A stretch of 64,000 bases of DNA from Atherix ibis. Taxonomy: Eukaryota; Arthropoda; Insecta; Diptera; Athericidae. This document shows positions 23,397-37,176 of the stretch, piece after piece. The position numbers and the translations under genes were made by a program. Each line of letters starts with the position of its first letter. Positions within the stretch are counted from its first letter, which is position 1. Location: assembly GCA_958298945.1 (NCBI GenBank), contig OY282610.1, forward strand, positions 51,219,667-51,283,666, read 5' to 3'. The notes under the pieces were generated by a model, which was given only the letters and a program-made list of their open reading frames with translations, did no database searches and was not told where the DNA came from.

Positions 23397-25201
23397 ATGA
23401 ATTTTTTCTCAAAACCACCAACAAAAATTTATCCAGAAAGAATTTTCTCATTCCAATGAGAATAATATGAATTGGAGAAGCTTTGCCTGAAAGTGCACAA
23501 TCATACCCCAAACAAACATCTCCAAAAAACCACCATTTTCATAGAGAAAAACAAATTTTAAGAGAAAGTGGACTCAGTGTAATAATTGTTGCCTCCTATT
23601 TTTTTAAAAAACTGGGTGCCTGGTGTAAAAATTGGATTTTCGTGAATATTGTCACAAATTTTCGAATTTTTGTGGTTTTTTGCATATCTTTAGGTGGTCA
23701 ATTTATTTTGCTTTCAGTAAATAAAAAATTTAATTTTAGGCAATTTTTTTTTAATAGTGCTCACAAAAATTTATTCTGAAAGGATATTCCTTTTTCGATC
23801 AGGATAATATGGATCTAGAAGGCTATGTTAAAGTGTATGTAATGAAACCATGAAACAAATTGCCATTTTTATCCAAAAAAGCAAACTTTATTTTTTTAAA
23901 AATACAGCGAACTTTAGGTATTTTTTTTAAAACGCCTGGAAAAAATTTTCCTGTAAGGACTTTTTTAGTCCGATCAGGATAATAAGAATAATTATTAGTT
24001 TCACATATGTATGCGCATTAACATCATTAAACAAATTTTCGAAAAAAGTTCCTTTTTCATAGAAAAATAGAAATTTAAAAAAAAATTTAATGATCTTTTG
24101 CCAAATTTTTCTCAAAACTCCCACCGAAATTTATCGTGACATGTCATTTTCCTTCCAATCATTATATTAAGAGTCATAGAAGGTTTGCCTGAAAGTGTGC
24201 AATGACACCACAAAATAAATTCTAAAAAACCTTAATTTTTATACAAAAAAAATGAATTTTAATAAAGAAAACAATTAATTTTATGAATTTTTTCTCAAAA
24301 TCACCAACAAAAATTTATCCAGAAAGGATATTCTCATTCCAATCGAGAAAATATGTATTGGAGAAGCTTTGCCTGAAAGTACGCAATGACACCATAAAAA
24401 AAATTCTAAAAACCTTAATTTGTATACAAAAAAAAAACGAATTTTAAGAAAGAAAACTATAAATTTTATGAATTTTTTCTCAAAATCACCAACAAAAATT
24501 TATCCAGAAAGGATATTCTCATTCCAATCGAAAAAATATGTATTGGAGAAGCTTTGCCTGAAAGTACGCAATGACACCATAAAAACAATTCTAAAAACCT
24601 TAATTTGTATACAAAAAAAAACGAATTTTAGGAAAGAAAACTATAAGTTTTATGAATTTTTTCTCAAAATCACCAACAAAAATTTATCCAGAAAGGATAT
24701 TCTCATTCCAATCGAGAAAATATGCATTGAAGAAGCTTTGCCTAAAAGTACGCAATGACACCATAAAAACCGTTCTAAAACCCTTAATTTTTATACAAAA
24801 AAAACGAATTTTAATAAAGAAAGCAATTAATTTTATGAATTTTTTCTCAAAATCACCAACAAAAATTTATCCAGAAAGGATATTCTCATTCCAATCGAAA
24901 AAATATGCATTGGAGAAGCTTTGCCTAAAAGTACGCAATGACACCATAAAAACCGTTCTAAAAACCTTAATTTTTATACAAAAAAAAACGAATTTTAAGA
25001 AAGAAAACCATAAATTTTATGAATTTTTTCTCAAAATCACCAACAAAAATTTATCCAGAAATGATATTCTCATTCCAATCGAGAAAATATGCATTAGAGA
25101 AGCTCTGCCTGAAAGTACGCAATGACACCATAAAAACAATTCTAAAAACCTTAATTTTTATACAAAAAAAATGAATTTTAAGAAAGAAAACCATAAATTT
25201 T
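23397..25201. repeat. HOR unit 14 (core + 5 C monomers, 1,805 bp)
   Basis: Type I core with several private changes: TTTTTTTAAAAAACTGG in D2, GAAAAAAGTTCC in D4 and TTTGCCAAAT at the D4/D5 joint. C monomers run from 24283. The last, at about 25,020, is the final clear ATGATATTC terminal copy in the window. Confidence 0.93.
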
Positions 25202-26276
25202 ATGAATTTTTTCTCAAAACCACCAACAAAAATTTATCCAGAAAGAATTTTCTCATTCCAATGAGAATAATATGAATTGGAGAAGCTTTGCCTGAAAGTG
25301 CACAATCATACCCCAAACAAACATCTCCAAAAAACCACCATTTTCATAGAAAAAAACAAATTTTAAGAGAAAGTGGACTCAGTGTAATAATTGTTGCCTC
25401 CTATTTTTTGAGAAAACTGGGTGCCTGGTGTAAAAATTGGATTTTCGTGAATATTGTCACAAATTTTCGAATTTTTGTGGTTTTTTGCATATCTTTAGGT
25501 GGTCAATTTATTTTGCTTTCAGTAAATAAAAAATTTAATTTTAGGCAATTTTTTTTTAATAGTGCTCACAAAAATTTATTCTGAAAGGATATTCCTTTTT
25601 CGATCAGGATAATATGGATCTAGAAGGCTATGTTAAAGTGTATGTAATGAAACCATGAAACAAATTGCCATTTTTATCCAAAAAAGCAAACTTTATTTTT
25701 AAAAAAATACAGCGAACTTTAGGTATTTTTTTTTAAAACGCCTGGAAAAAATTTTCCTGTAAGGACTTTTTTAGTCCGATCAGGATAATAAAAATAATTA
25801 TTAGTTTCACATATGTATGTATGCACATTAACATCATTAAACAAATTTTCGAAAAAATTTCCTTTTTCATAGAAAAATAGAAATTTAAAAAAAAATTTAA
25901 TGATCTTTTGGCAAATTTTTCTCAAAACTCCCACCGAAATTTATCGTGACATGTCATTTTCCTTCCAATCATTATATTAAGAGTCATAGAAGGTTTGCCT
26001 GAAAGTGTGCAATGACACCACAAAATAAATTCTAAAAAACCTTAATTTTTATACCAAAAAAAACGAATTTTAAGAAAGAAAACAATAAATTTTATGAATT
26101 TTTTCTCAAAATCACCAACAAAAATTTATCCAGAAAGGAAATTCTCATTTCAATCAAGAAAATATGCATTGAAGAAGCTTTGCCTGAAAGTACGCAATGA
26201 CACCATAAAAACAATTCTAAAAACCTTAATTTTTATACAAAAAAAATGAATTTTAAGAAAGAAAACCATAAATTTT
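25202..26276. repeat. HOR unit 15 (core + 1 C monomer, 1,075 bp)
   Basis: The shortest C run. D4 has a 4-bp TATG duplication near 25,815 that disrupts the palindrome cluster. The 3' end of D5 is C-like (TTTTAAGAAAGAAAACAATAA) instead of the usual AATAAAGAAAACAATTAA. The unit therefore probably arose by exchange between D5 and a C monomer. The single C monomer at 26094 is GGAAATTCTCATTTC type. Confidence 0.92.
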
Positions 26277-27714
26277 ATGAATTTTTTCTCAAAACCACCA
26301 ACAAAAATTTATTCAGAAAGAATTTTCTCATTCCAATGAGAATAATATGAATCGGAGAAGCTTTGCCTGAAAGTGCACAATCATACCCCAAACAAACATC
26401 TCCAAAAAACCACCATTTTCATAGAGAAAAACAAATTTTAAGAGAAAGTTGACTCAGTGTAATAATTGTTGCCTCCTATTTTTTGAGAAAACTGGGTGCC
26501 TGGTGTAAAAATTGGATTTTCGTGAATATTGTCACAAATTTTCGAATTTTTGTGGTTTTTTGCATATCTTTAGGTGGTCAATTTATTTTGCTTTCAGTAA
26601 ATAAAAAATTTAATTTTAGGCAATTTTTTTTAATAGTGCTCACAAAAATTTATTATGAAAGGATATTCCTTTTTCGATCAGGATAATATGGATCTAGAAG
26701 GCTATGTTAAAGTGTATGTAATGAAACCATGAAACAAATTGCCATTTTTATCCAAAAAAGCAAACTTTATTTTTAAAAAAATACAGCGAACTTTAGGTAT
26801 TTTTTTTTAAAACGCCTGGAAAAAATTTTCCTGTAAGGACTTTTTTAGTCCGATCAGGATAATAAGAATAATTATTAGTTTCACATATGTATGCGCATTA
26901 ACATCATTAAACAAATTTTCGAAAAAATTTCCTTTTTCATAGAAAAATAGAAATTTAAAAAAAAATTTAATGATCTTTTGGCAAATTTTTCTCAAAACTC
27001 CCACCGAAATTTATCGTGACATGTCATTTTCCTTCCAATCATTATATTAAGAGTCATAAAAGGTTTGCCTGAAAGTGTGCAATGACACCACAAAATAAAT
27101 TCTAAAAAACCTTAATTTTTATACAAAAAAAACGAATTTTAATAAAGAAAACAATTAATTTTATGAATTTTTTCTCAAAATCACCAACAAAAATTTATCC
27201 AGAAAGGATATTCTCATTCCAATCGAGAAAATATGTATTGGAGAAGCTTTGCCTGAAAGTACGCAATGACACCATAAAAACAATTCTAAAAACCTTAATT
27301 TGTATACAAAAAAAAACGAATTTTAAGAAAGAAAACTATAAATTTTATGAATTTTTTCTCAAAATCACCAACAAAAATTTATCCAGAAAGGTTATTCTCA
27401 TTCCAATCGAGAAAATATGCATTGGAGAAGCTTTGCCTAAAAGTACGCAATGACACCATAAAAACCGTTCTAAAAACCTTAAATTTTATACAAAAAAAAC
27501 GAATTTTAAGAAAGAAAACAATAAATTTTATGAATTTTTTCTCAAAATCACCAACAAAAATTTATCCAAAAAGGAAATTCTCATTTCAATCAAGAAAATA
27601 TGCATTGGAGAAGCTTTGCCTGAAAGTACGCAATGACACCATAAAAACAATTCTAAAAACCTTAATTTTTATACAAAAAAAAAATGAATTTTAAGAAAGA
27701 AAACCATAAATTTG
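26277..27714. repeat. HOR unit 16 (core + 3 C monomers, 1,438 bp)
   Basis: Type I core with AGTTGACTCAG in D1/D2 near 26,450, which closes the usual open frame, and TTTATTATGAAAGG in D3. C monomers start at 27163, 27347 and 27531. The last is GGAAATTC type. Confidence 0.92.
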
Positions 27715-28966
27715 ATGAATTTTTTCTCAAAACCACCAACAAAAATTTATCCAGAAAGAATTTTCTCATTTCAATGAGAATAATATGAATCGGAGAAGCT
27801 TTGCCTGAAAGTGCACAATCATACCCCAAACAAACATCTCCAAAAAACCACCATTTTCATAGAGAAAAACAAATTTTAAGAGAAAGTGGACTCAGTGTAA
27901 TAATTGTTGCCTCCTATTTTTTGAGAAAACTGGGTGCCTGGTGTAAAAATTGGATTTTCGTGAATATTGTCACAAATTTTCGAATTTTTGTAGTTTTTTG
28001 CATATCTTTAGGTGGTCAATTTATTTTGCTTTCAGTAAATAAAAAATTTAATTTTAGGCAATTTTTTTTTAATAGTGCTCACAAAAAATTATTCTGAAAG
28101 GATATTCCTTTTTCGATCAGGATAATATGGATCTAGAAGGCTATGTTAAAGTGTATGTAATGAAACCATGAAACAAATTGCCATTTTTATCCAAAAAAGC
28201 AAACTTTATTTTTAAAAAAATACAGCGAACTTTAGGTATTTTTTTTAAAACGCCTGGAAAAAATTTTCCTGTAAGGACTTTTTTAGTCCGATCAGGATAA
28301 TAAGAATAATTATTAGTTTCACACATGTATGCGCATTAACATCATTAAACAAATTTTCGAAAAAATTCCCTTTTTCATAGAAAAATAGAAATTTAAAAAA
28401 AAATTTAATGATCTTTTGGCAAATTTTTCTCAAAACTCCCACCGAAATTTATCGTGACATGTCATTTTCCTTCCAATCATTATACTAAGAGTCATAGAAG
28501 ATTTGCCTGAAAGTTTGCAATGACACCACAAAATAAATTCTAAAAAACCGTAATTTTTATACAAAAACAATGAATTTTAATAAAGAAAACAATTAATTTT
28601 ATGAATTTTTTCTCAAAATCACCAACAAAAATTTATCCAGAAAGGAAATTCTCATTTCAATCAAGAAAATATGCATTGGAGAAGCTTTGCCTGAAAGTAC
28701 GCAATGACACCATAAAAACAATTCTAAAAACCTTAATTTTTATACAAAAAAAATGAATTTTAAGAAAGAAAACCATAAATTTTATGAATTTTTTCTCAAA
28801 ATCACCAACAAAAATTTATCCAGAAAGGAAATTCTCATTTCAATCAAGAAAATATGCATTGGAGAAGCTTTGCCTGAAAGTACGCAATGACACCATAAAA
28901 ACAATTCTAAAAACCTTAATTTTTATACAAAAAAAATGAATTTTAAGAAAGAAAACCATAAATTTT
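27715..28966. repeat. HOR unit 17 (core + 2 C monomers, 1,252 bp)
   Basis: Mosaic core: D2 has TTGTAG (II), D3 ATTGCC (I), D4 ATTCCC (II) and D5 TATACTAAG (II). ACATATGT is changed to ACACATGT near 28,320. Both C monomers (28601 and 28785) are GGAAATTC terminal type, so the V and A positions are missing. Confidence 0.92.
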
Positions 28967-30322
28967 ATGATTTTTTTCTCAAAACCACCAACAAAAATTT
29001 ATCCAGAAAGAATTTTCTCATTCCAATGAGAATAATATGAATTGGAGAAGCTTTGCCTGAAAGTGCACAATCATACCCCAAACAAACATCTCCAAAAAAC
29101 CACCATTTTCATAGAGAAAAACAAATTTTAAGAGAAAGTGGACTCAGTGTAATAATTGTTGCCTCCTATTTTTTGAGAAAACTGGGTGCCTGGTGTAAAA
29201 ATTGGATTTTCGTGAATATTGTCACAAATTTTCGAATTTTTGTGGTTTTTTGCATATCTTTAGGTGGTCAATTTATTTTGCTTTCAGTAAATAAAAAATT
29301 TAATTTTAGGCAATTTTTTTTTAATAGTGCTCACAAAAAATTATTCTGAAAGGATATTCCTTTTTCGATCAGGATAATATGGATCTAGAAGGCTATGTTA
29401 AAGTGTATGTAATGAAACCATGAAACAAATTGCCATTTTTATCCAAAAAAGCAAACTTTATTTTTAAAAAAATACAGCGAACTTTAGGTATTTTTTTTTA
29501 AAACGCCTGGAAAAAATTTTCCTGTAAGGACTTTTTTAGTCCGATCAGGATAATAAGAATAATTATTAGTTTCACATATGTATGCGCATTAACATCATTA
29601 AACAAATTTTCGAAAAAATTTCCTTTTTCATAGAAAAATAGAAATTTAAAAAAAAATTTAATGATAGAAGGTTTGCCTGAAAGTGTGCAATGACACCACA
29701 AAATAAATTCTAAAAAACCGTAATTTTTATACAAAAACAACGAATTTTAATAAAGAAAACAATTAATTTTATGAATTTTTTCTCAAAATCACCAACAAAA
29801 ATTTATCCAGAAAGGATATTCTCATTCCAATCGAGAAAATATGTATTGGAGAAGCTTTGCCTGAAAGTACGCAATGACACCATAAAAACAATTCTAAAAA
29901 CCTTAATTTGTATACAAAAAAAAACGAATTTTAAGAAAGAAAACTATAAATTTTATGAATTTTTTCTCAAAATCACCAACAAAAATTTATCCAGAAAGGA
30001 TATTCTCATTCCAATCGAGAAAATATGTATTGGAGAAGCTTTGTCTGAAAGTACGCAATGACACCATAAAAACAATTCTAAAAACCTTAATTTGTATACA
30101 AAAAAAAACGAATTTTAGGAAAGAAAACTATAAATTTTATGAATTTTTTCTCAAAATCACCAACAAAAATTTATCCAAAAAGGAAATTCTCATTTCAATC
30201 AAGAAAATATGCATTGGAGAAGCTTTGCCTGAAAGTACGCAATGACACAATAAAAACAATTCTAAAAACCTTAATTTTTATACAAAAAAAAATGAATTTT
30301 AAGAAAGAAAACCATAAATTTG
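28967..30322. repeat. HOR unit 18 (core with 83-bp deletion + 3 C monomers, 1,356 bp)
   Basis: Type I D2-D4. The D4/D5 boundary is deleted, so the core is only about 804 bp. C monomers start at 29771, 29955 and 30139. D1 starts with ATGATTTTTTTCTC. Confidence 0.93.
29661..29672. other. 83-bp deletion joint across D4/D5
   Basis: AATGAT, which normally precedes CTTTTGGC, is joined directly to AGAAGGTTTG. The missing 83 bp ends in CAT, and the joint shares only AT, which suggests end joining. TGACATGTCA is lost with it. Confidence 0.85.
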
Positions 30323-32679
30323 ATGAATTTTTTCTCAAAACCACCAACAAAAATTTATCCAGAAAGAATTTTCTCATTCCAATGAGAATAATATGAATCG
30401 GAGAAGCTTTGCCTGAAAGTGCACAATCATACCCCAAACAAACATCTCCAAAAAACCACCATTTTCATAGAGAAAAACAAATTTTAAGAGAAAGTGGACT
30501 CAGTGTAATAATTGTTGCCTCCTATTTTTTGAGAAAACTGGGTGCCTGGTGTAAAAATTGGATTTTCGTGAATATTGTCACAAATTTTCGAATTTTTGTA
30601 GTTTTTTGCATATCTTTAGGTGGTCAATTTATTTTGCTTTCAGTAAATAAAAAATTTAATTTTAGGCAATTTTTTTTTAATAGTGCTCACAAAAATATAT
30701 TCTGAAAGGATATTCCTTTTTCGATCAGGATAATATGGATCTAGAAGGCTATGTTAAAGTGTATGTAACGAAACCATGAAACAAATTGTCATTTTTATCC
30801 AAAAAAGCAAACTTTATTTTTAAAAAAATACAGCGAACTTTAGGTATTTTTTTTTAAAACGCCTGGAAAAAAATTTCCTGTAAGGACTTTTTTAGTCCGA
30901 TCAGGATAATAAGAATAATTATTAGTTTCACATATGTATGCGCATTAACATCATTAAACAAATTTTCGAAAAAATTCCCTTTTTCATAGAAAAATAGAAA
31001 TTTAAAAAAAAATTTAATGATCTTTTGGCAAATTTTTCTCAAAACTCCCATCGAAATTTATCGTGACATGTCATTTTCCTTTCAATCATTATACTAAGAG
31101 TCATAGAAGATTTGCCTGAAAGTGTGCTATGACACCACAAAATAAATTCTAAAAAACCTTAATTTTTATACAAAAAAAACGAATTTTAATAAAGAAAACA
31201 ATTAATTTTATGAATTTTTTCTCAAAATCACCAACAAAAATTTATCCAGAAAGGATATTCTCATTTCAATCGAGAAAATATGTATTGGAGAAGCTTTACC
31301 TGAAAGTACGCAATGACACCATAAAAACAATTCTAAAAACCTTAATTTGTATACAAAAAAAAACGAATTTTAAGAAAGAAAACTATAAATTTTATGATTT
31401 TTTCTCAAAATCACCAACAAAAATTTATCCAGAAAGGATATTCTCATTCCAATCGAGAAAATATGTATTGAAGAAGCTTTGCCTAAAAGTACGCAATGAC
31501 ACCATAAAAACCGTTCTAAAAACCTTAATTTTTATACAAAAAAAAACGAATTTTAAGAAAGAAAACAATAAATTTTATGAATTTTTTCTCAAAATCACCA
31601 ACAAAAATTTATCCAGAAAGGATATTCTCATTCCAATCGAGAAAATATGTATTGGAGAAGCTTTGCCTGAAAGTACGCAATGACACCATAAAAACAATTC
31701 TAAAAACCTTAATTTGTATACAAAAAAAAACGAATTTTAGGAAAGAAAACTATAAATTTTATGAATTTTTTCTCAAAATCACCAACAAAAATTTATCCAG
31801 AAAAAATATTCTCATTCCAATCGAGAAAATATGCATTGGAGAAGCTTTGCCTAAAAGTACACAATGACACCATAAAAACCGTTCTAAAAACCTTAATTTT
31901 TATACAAAAAAAAACGAATTTTAGGAAAGAAAACTATAAATTTTATGAATTTTTTCTCAAAATCACCAACAAAAATTTATCCAGAAAGGATATTCTCATT
32001 TCAATCGAGAAAATATGTATTGGAGAAGCTTTGCCTGAAAGTACGCAATGACACCATAAAAACAATTCTAAGAACCTTAATTTGTATACAAAAAAAAACG
32101 AATTTTAAGAAAGAAAACTATAAATTTTATGAATTTTTTCTCAAAATCACCAACAAAAATTTATCCAGAAAGGATATTCTCATTCCAATCGAGAAAATAT
32201 GTCTTGGAGAAGCTTTGCCTGAAAGTACGCAATGACACCATAAAAACAATTCTAAAAACCTTAATTTGTATACAAAAAAAAACGAATTTTAGGAAAGAAA
32301 ACTATTAATTTTATGAATTTTTTCTCAAAATCACCAACAAAAATTTATCCAGAGAGGATATTCTCATTCCAATCGAGCAAATATGCATTGGAGAAGCTTT
32401 GCCTAAAAGTACGCAATGACACCATAAAAACCGTTCTAAAAACCTTAATTTTTATACAAAAAAAACGAATTTTAAGAAAGAAAACAATAAATTTTATGAA
32501 TTTTTTCTCAAAATCACCAACAAAAATTTATCCAAAAAGGAAATTCTCATTTCAATCAAAAAAATATGCATTGGAGAAGCTTTGCCTGAAAGTACGCAAT
32601 GACACCATAAAAACAATTCTAAAAACCTTAATTTGTATACAAAAAAAAATGAATTTTAAGAAAGAAAACCATAAATTTG
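30323..32679. repeat. HOR unit 19 (core + 8 C monomers, 2,357 bp)
   Basis: First full type II core. D3 has AAAATATATTCTG and GTAACGAAACC. The C run starts at 31210 and repeats the V-to-A order twice (V, V/A, V, A, then V, V, A, terminal). It therefore looks like two ordinary runs joined. Confidence 0.92.
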
Positions 32680-34117
32680 ATGAATTTTTTCTCAAAACCA
32701 CCAACAAAAATTTATCCAGAAAGAATTTTCTCATTCCAATGAGAATAATATGAATCATAGAAGCTTTGCCTGAAAGTGCACAATCATACCCCAAACAAAC
32801 ATCTCCAAAAAACCACCATTTTCATAGAGAAAAACAAATTTTAAGAGAAAGTGGACTCAGTGTAATAATTGTTGCCTCCTATTTTTTGAGAAAACTGGGT
32901 GCCTGGTGTAAAAATTGGATTTTCGTGAATATTGTCACAAATTTTCGAATTTTTGTAGTTTTTTGCATATCTTTAGGTGGTCAATTTATTTTGCTTTCAG
33001 TAAATAAAAAATTTAATTTTAGGCAATTTTTTTTTAATAGTGCTCACAAAAATTTATTCTGAAAGGATATTCCTTTTTCGATCAGGATAATATGGATCTA
33101 GAAGGCTATGTTAAAGTGTATGTAATGAAACCATGAAACAAATTGTCATTCTTATCCAAAAAAGCAAACTTTATTTTTAAAAAAATACAGCGAACTTTAG
33201 GTATTTTTTTTTAAAACGCCTGGAAAAAATTTTCCTGTAAGGACTTTTTTAGTCCGATCAGGATAATAAGAATAATTATTAGTTTCACATATGTATGCGC
33301 ATTAACATCATTAAACAAATTTTCGAAAAAATTCCCTTTTTCATAGAAAAATAGAAATTTAAAAAAAAATTTAATGATCTTTTGGCAAATTTTTCTCAAA
33401 ACTCCCACCGAAATTTATCGTGACATGTCATTTTCCTTCCAATCATTATACTAAGAGTCAAAGAAGATTTGCCTGAAAGTGTGCAATGATACCACAAAAT
33501 AAATTCTAAAAAACCTTAATTTTTATACAAAAAAAAACGAATTTTAATAAAGAAAACAATTAATTTTATGAATTTTTTCTCAAAATCACCAACAAAAATT
33601 TATCCAGAAAGGATATTCTCATTCCAATCGAGAAAATATGCATTGAAGAAGCTTTGCCTAAAAGTACGCAATGACACCATAAAAACCGTTCTAAAAACCT
33701 TAATTTTTATACAAAAATAAACGAATTTTAAGAAAGAAAACAATAAATTTTATGAATTTTTTCTCAAAATCACCAACAAAAATTTATCCAGAAAGGAAAT
33801 TCTCATTTCAATCAAGAAAATATGCATTGGAGAAGCTTTGCCTGAAAGTACGCAATGACACCATAAAAACAATTCTAAAAACCTTAATTTTTATACAAAA
33901 AAAATGAATTTTAAGAAAGAAAACCATAAATTTTATGAATTTTTTCTCAAAATCACCAACAAAAATTTATCCAGAAAGGAAATTCTCATTTCAATCAAGA
34001 AAATATGCATTGGAGAAGCTTTGCATGAAAGTACGCAATGACACCATAAAAACAATTCTAAAAACCTTAATTTTTTTACAAAAAAAATGAATTTTAAGAA
34101 AGAAAACCATAAATTTT
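32680..34117. repeat. HOR unit 20 (core + 3 C monomers, 1,438 bp)
   Basis: Type II core with private GTCATTCTTATCC in D3 and GAGTCAAAGAAG in D5. C monomers run from 33568: one A-type followed by two GGAAATTC terminal copies. Confidence 0.92.
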
Positions 34118-35739
34118 ATGAATTTTTTCTCAAAACCACCAACAAAAATTAATCCAGAAAGAATTTTCTAATTCAAATGAGAATAATATGAATTGGAGAA
34201 GCTTTGCCTGAAAGTGCACAATCATACCCCAAACAAACATCTCCAAAAAACCACCATTTTCATAGAGAAAAACAAATTTTAAGAGAAAGTGGACTCAGTG
34301 TAATAATTGTTGCCTCCTATTTTTTGAGAAAACTGGGTGCCTGGTGTAAAAATTGGATTTTCGTGAATATTGTCACAAATTTTCGAATTTTTGTGGTTTT
34401 TTGCATATCTTTAGGTGGTCAATTTATTTTGCTTTCAGTAAATAAAAAATTTAATTTTAGGCAATTTTTTTTTAATAGTGCTCACAAAAATTTATTCTGA
34501 AAGGATATTCCTTTTTCGATCAGGATAATATGGATCTAGAAGGCTATGTTAAAGTGTATGTAATGAAACCATGAAACAAATTGCCATTTTTATCCAAAAA
34601 AGCAAACTTTATTTTTTAAAAAATACAGCGAACTTTAGGTATTTTTTTTTAAAACGCCTGGAAAAAATTTTCTTGTAAGGACTTTTTTAGTCCGATCAGG
34701 ATAATAAGAATAATTATTAGTTTCACATATGTATGCGCATTAACATCATTAAACAAATTTTCGAAAAAATTTCCTTTTTCATAGAAAAATAGAAATTTAA
34801 AAAAAAATTTAATGATCTTTTGGCAAATTTTTCTCAAAACTCCCACCGAAATTTATCGTGACATGTCATTTTCCTTCCAATCCTTATATTAAGAGTCATA
34901 GAAGGTTTGCCTGAAAGTGTGCAATGACACCACAAAATAAATTCTAAAAAACCTTAATTTTTATACAAAAAAAACGAATTTTAATAAAGAAAACAATTAA
35001 TTTTATGAATTTTTTCTCAAAATCACCAACAAAAATTTATCCAGAAAGGATATTCTCATTCCAATCGAGAAAATATGTATTGGAGAAGCTTTGCCTAAAA
35101 GTACGCAATGACACCATAAAAACAATTCTAAAAACCTTAATTTGTATACAAAAAAAAACGAATTTTAAGAAAGAAAACTATAAATTTTATGAATTTTTTC
35201 TCAAAATCACCAACAAAAATTTATCCAGAAAGGATATTCTCATTCCAATCGAGAAAATATGTATTGGAGAAGCTTTGCCTGAAAGTACGCAATGACACCA
35301 TAAAAACAATTCTAAAAACCTTAATTTGTATACAAAAAAAAAAAGAATTTTAGGAAAGAAAACTATAAATTTTATGAATTTTTTCTCAAAATCACCAACA
35401 AAAATTTATCCAGAAAGGATATTCTCATTCCAATCGAGAAAATATGCATTGGAGAAGCTTTGCCTAAAAGTACGCAATGACACCATAAAAACCGTTCTGA
35501 AAACCTTAATTTGTATACAAAAAAAACGAATTTTAAGAAAGAAAACAATAAATTTTATGAATTTTTTCTCAAAATCACCAACAAAAATTTATCCAGAAAG
35601 GATATTCTCATTCCAATCGAGAAAATATGCATTGGAGAAGCTTTGCCTGAAAGTACGCAATGACACCATAAAAACAATTCTAAAAACCTTAATTTTTATA
35701 CAAAAAAAATGAATTTTAAGAAAGAAAACCATAAATTTT
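34118..35739. repeat. HOR unit 21 (core + 4 C monomers, 1,622 bp)
   Basis: A type I core among type II neighbours. D1 is unusual (AAAATTAATCCAG and TCTAATTCAAATGAG). C monomers start at 35005, 35189, 35373 and 35556. The last has ordinary GGATATTCTC rather than a terminal subtype. Confidence 0.92.
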
Positions 35740-37176
35740 ATGAATTTTTTCTCAACGCCACCAACAAAAAATTATCCAGAAAGAATTTTCTCATTCCAAT
35801 GAGAATAATATGAATCGGAGAAGCTTTGCCTGAAAGTGCACAATCATACCCCAAACAAACATCTCCAAAAAACCACCATTTTCATAGAGAAAAACAAATT
35901 TTAAGAGAAAGTGGACTCAGTGTAATAATTGTTGCCTCCTATTTTTTGAGAAAACTGGGTGCCTGGTGTAAAAATTGGATTTTCGTGAATATTGTCACAA
36001 ATTTTCGAATTTTTGTCGTTTTTTGCATATCTTTAGGTGGTCAATTTATTTTGCTTTCAGTAAATAAAAAATTCAATTTTAGGTAATTTTTTTTTAATAG
36101 TGCTCACAAAAATTTATTCTGAAAGGATATTCCTTTTTCGATCAGAATAATATGGATCTAGAAGGCTATGTTAAAGTGTATGTAATGAAACCATGAAACA
36201 AATTGTCATTTTTATCCAAAAAAGCAAACTTTATTTTTTTAAAAATACAGCGAACTTTAGGTATTTTTTTTTAAAACGCCTGGAAAAAATTTTCCTGTAA
36301 GGACTTTTTTAGTCCGATCAGGATAATAAGAATAATTATTAGTTTCACATATGTATGCGCATTAACATCATTAAACAAATTTTCGAAAAAATTCCCTTTT
36401 TCATAGAAAAATAGAAATTTAAAAAAAAAATTTATGATCTTTTGGCAAATTTTTCTCAAAACTCCCACCGAAATTTATCGTGACATGTCATTTTCCTTCC
36501 AATCATTAAACTAAGAGTCATAGAAGATTTGCCTGAAAGTGTGCAATGACACCACAAAATAAATTCTAAAAAACCTTAATTTTTATACAAAAAAAACCAA
36601 TTTTAATAAAGAAAACAATTAATTTTATGAATTTTTTCTCAAAATCACCAACAAAAATTTATCCAGAAAGGATATTCTCATTCCAATCGAGAAAATATGT
36701 ATTGGAGAAGCTTTGCCTGAAAGTACGCAATGACACCATAAAAACAATTCTAAAAACCTTAATTTGTATACAAAAAAAAACGAATTTTAGGAAAGAAAAC
36801 TATAAATTTTATGAATTTTTTCTCAAAATCACCAACAAAAATTTATCCAGAAAGGATATTCTCATTCCAATCGAGAAAATATGCATTGGAGAAGCTTTGC
36901 CTAAAAGTACGCAATGACACCATAAAAACCGTTCTAAAAATCTTAATTTTTATACAAAAAAAACGAATTTTAAGAAAGAAAACAATAAATTTTATAAATT
37001 TTTTCTCAAAATCACCAACAAAAATTTATCCAAAAAGGAAATTCTCATTTCAATCAAGAAAATATGCATTGGAGAAGCTTTGTCTGAAAGTACGCAATGA
37101 CACCATAAAAACAATTCTAAAAACCTTAATTTTTATACAAAAAAAATGAATTTTAAGAAAGAAAACCATAAATTTG
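35740..37176. repeat. HOR unit 22 (core + 3 C monomers, 1,437 bp)
   Basis: Type II core, sub-form with TTTTTGTCG in D2, AGGTAATTTTTTTT at D2/D3 and TCAGAATAATATGG in D3, shared with units 26 and 27. D1 has CTCAACGCCACC. C monomers start at 36627, 36811 and 36994. Confidence 0.92.
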
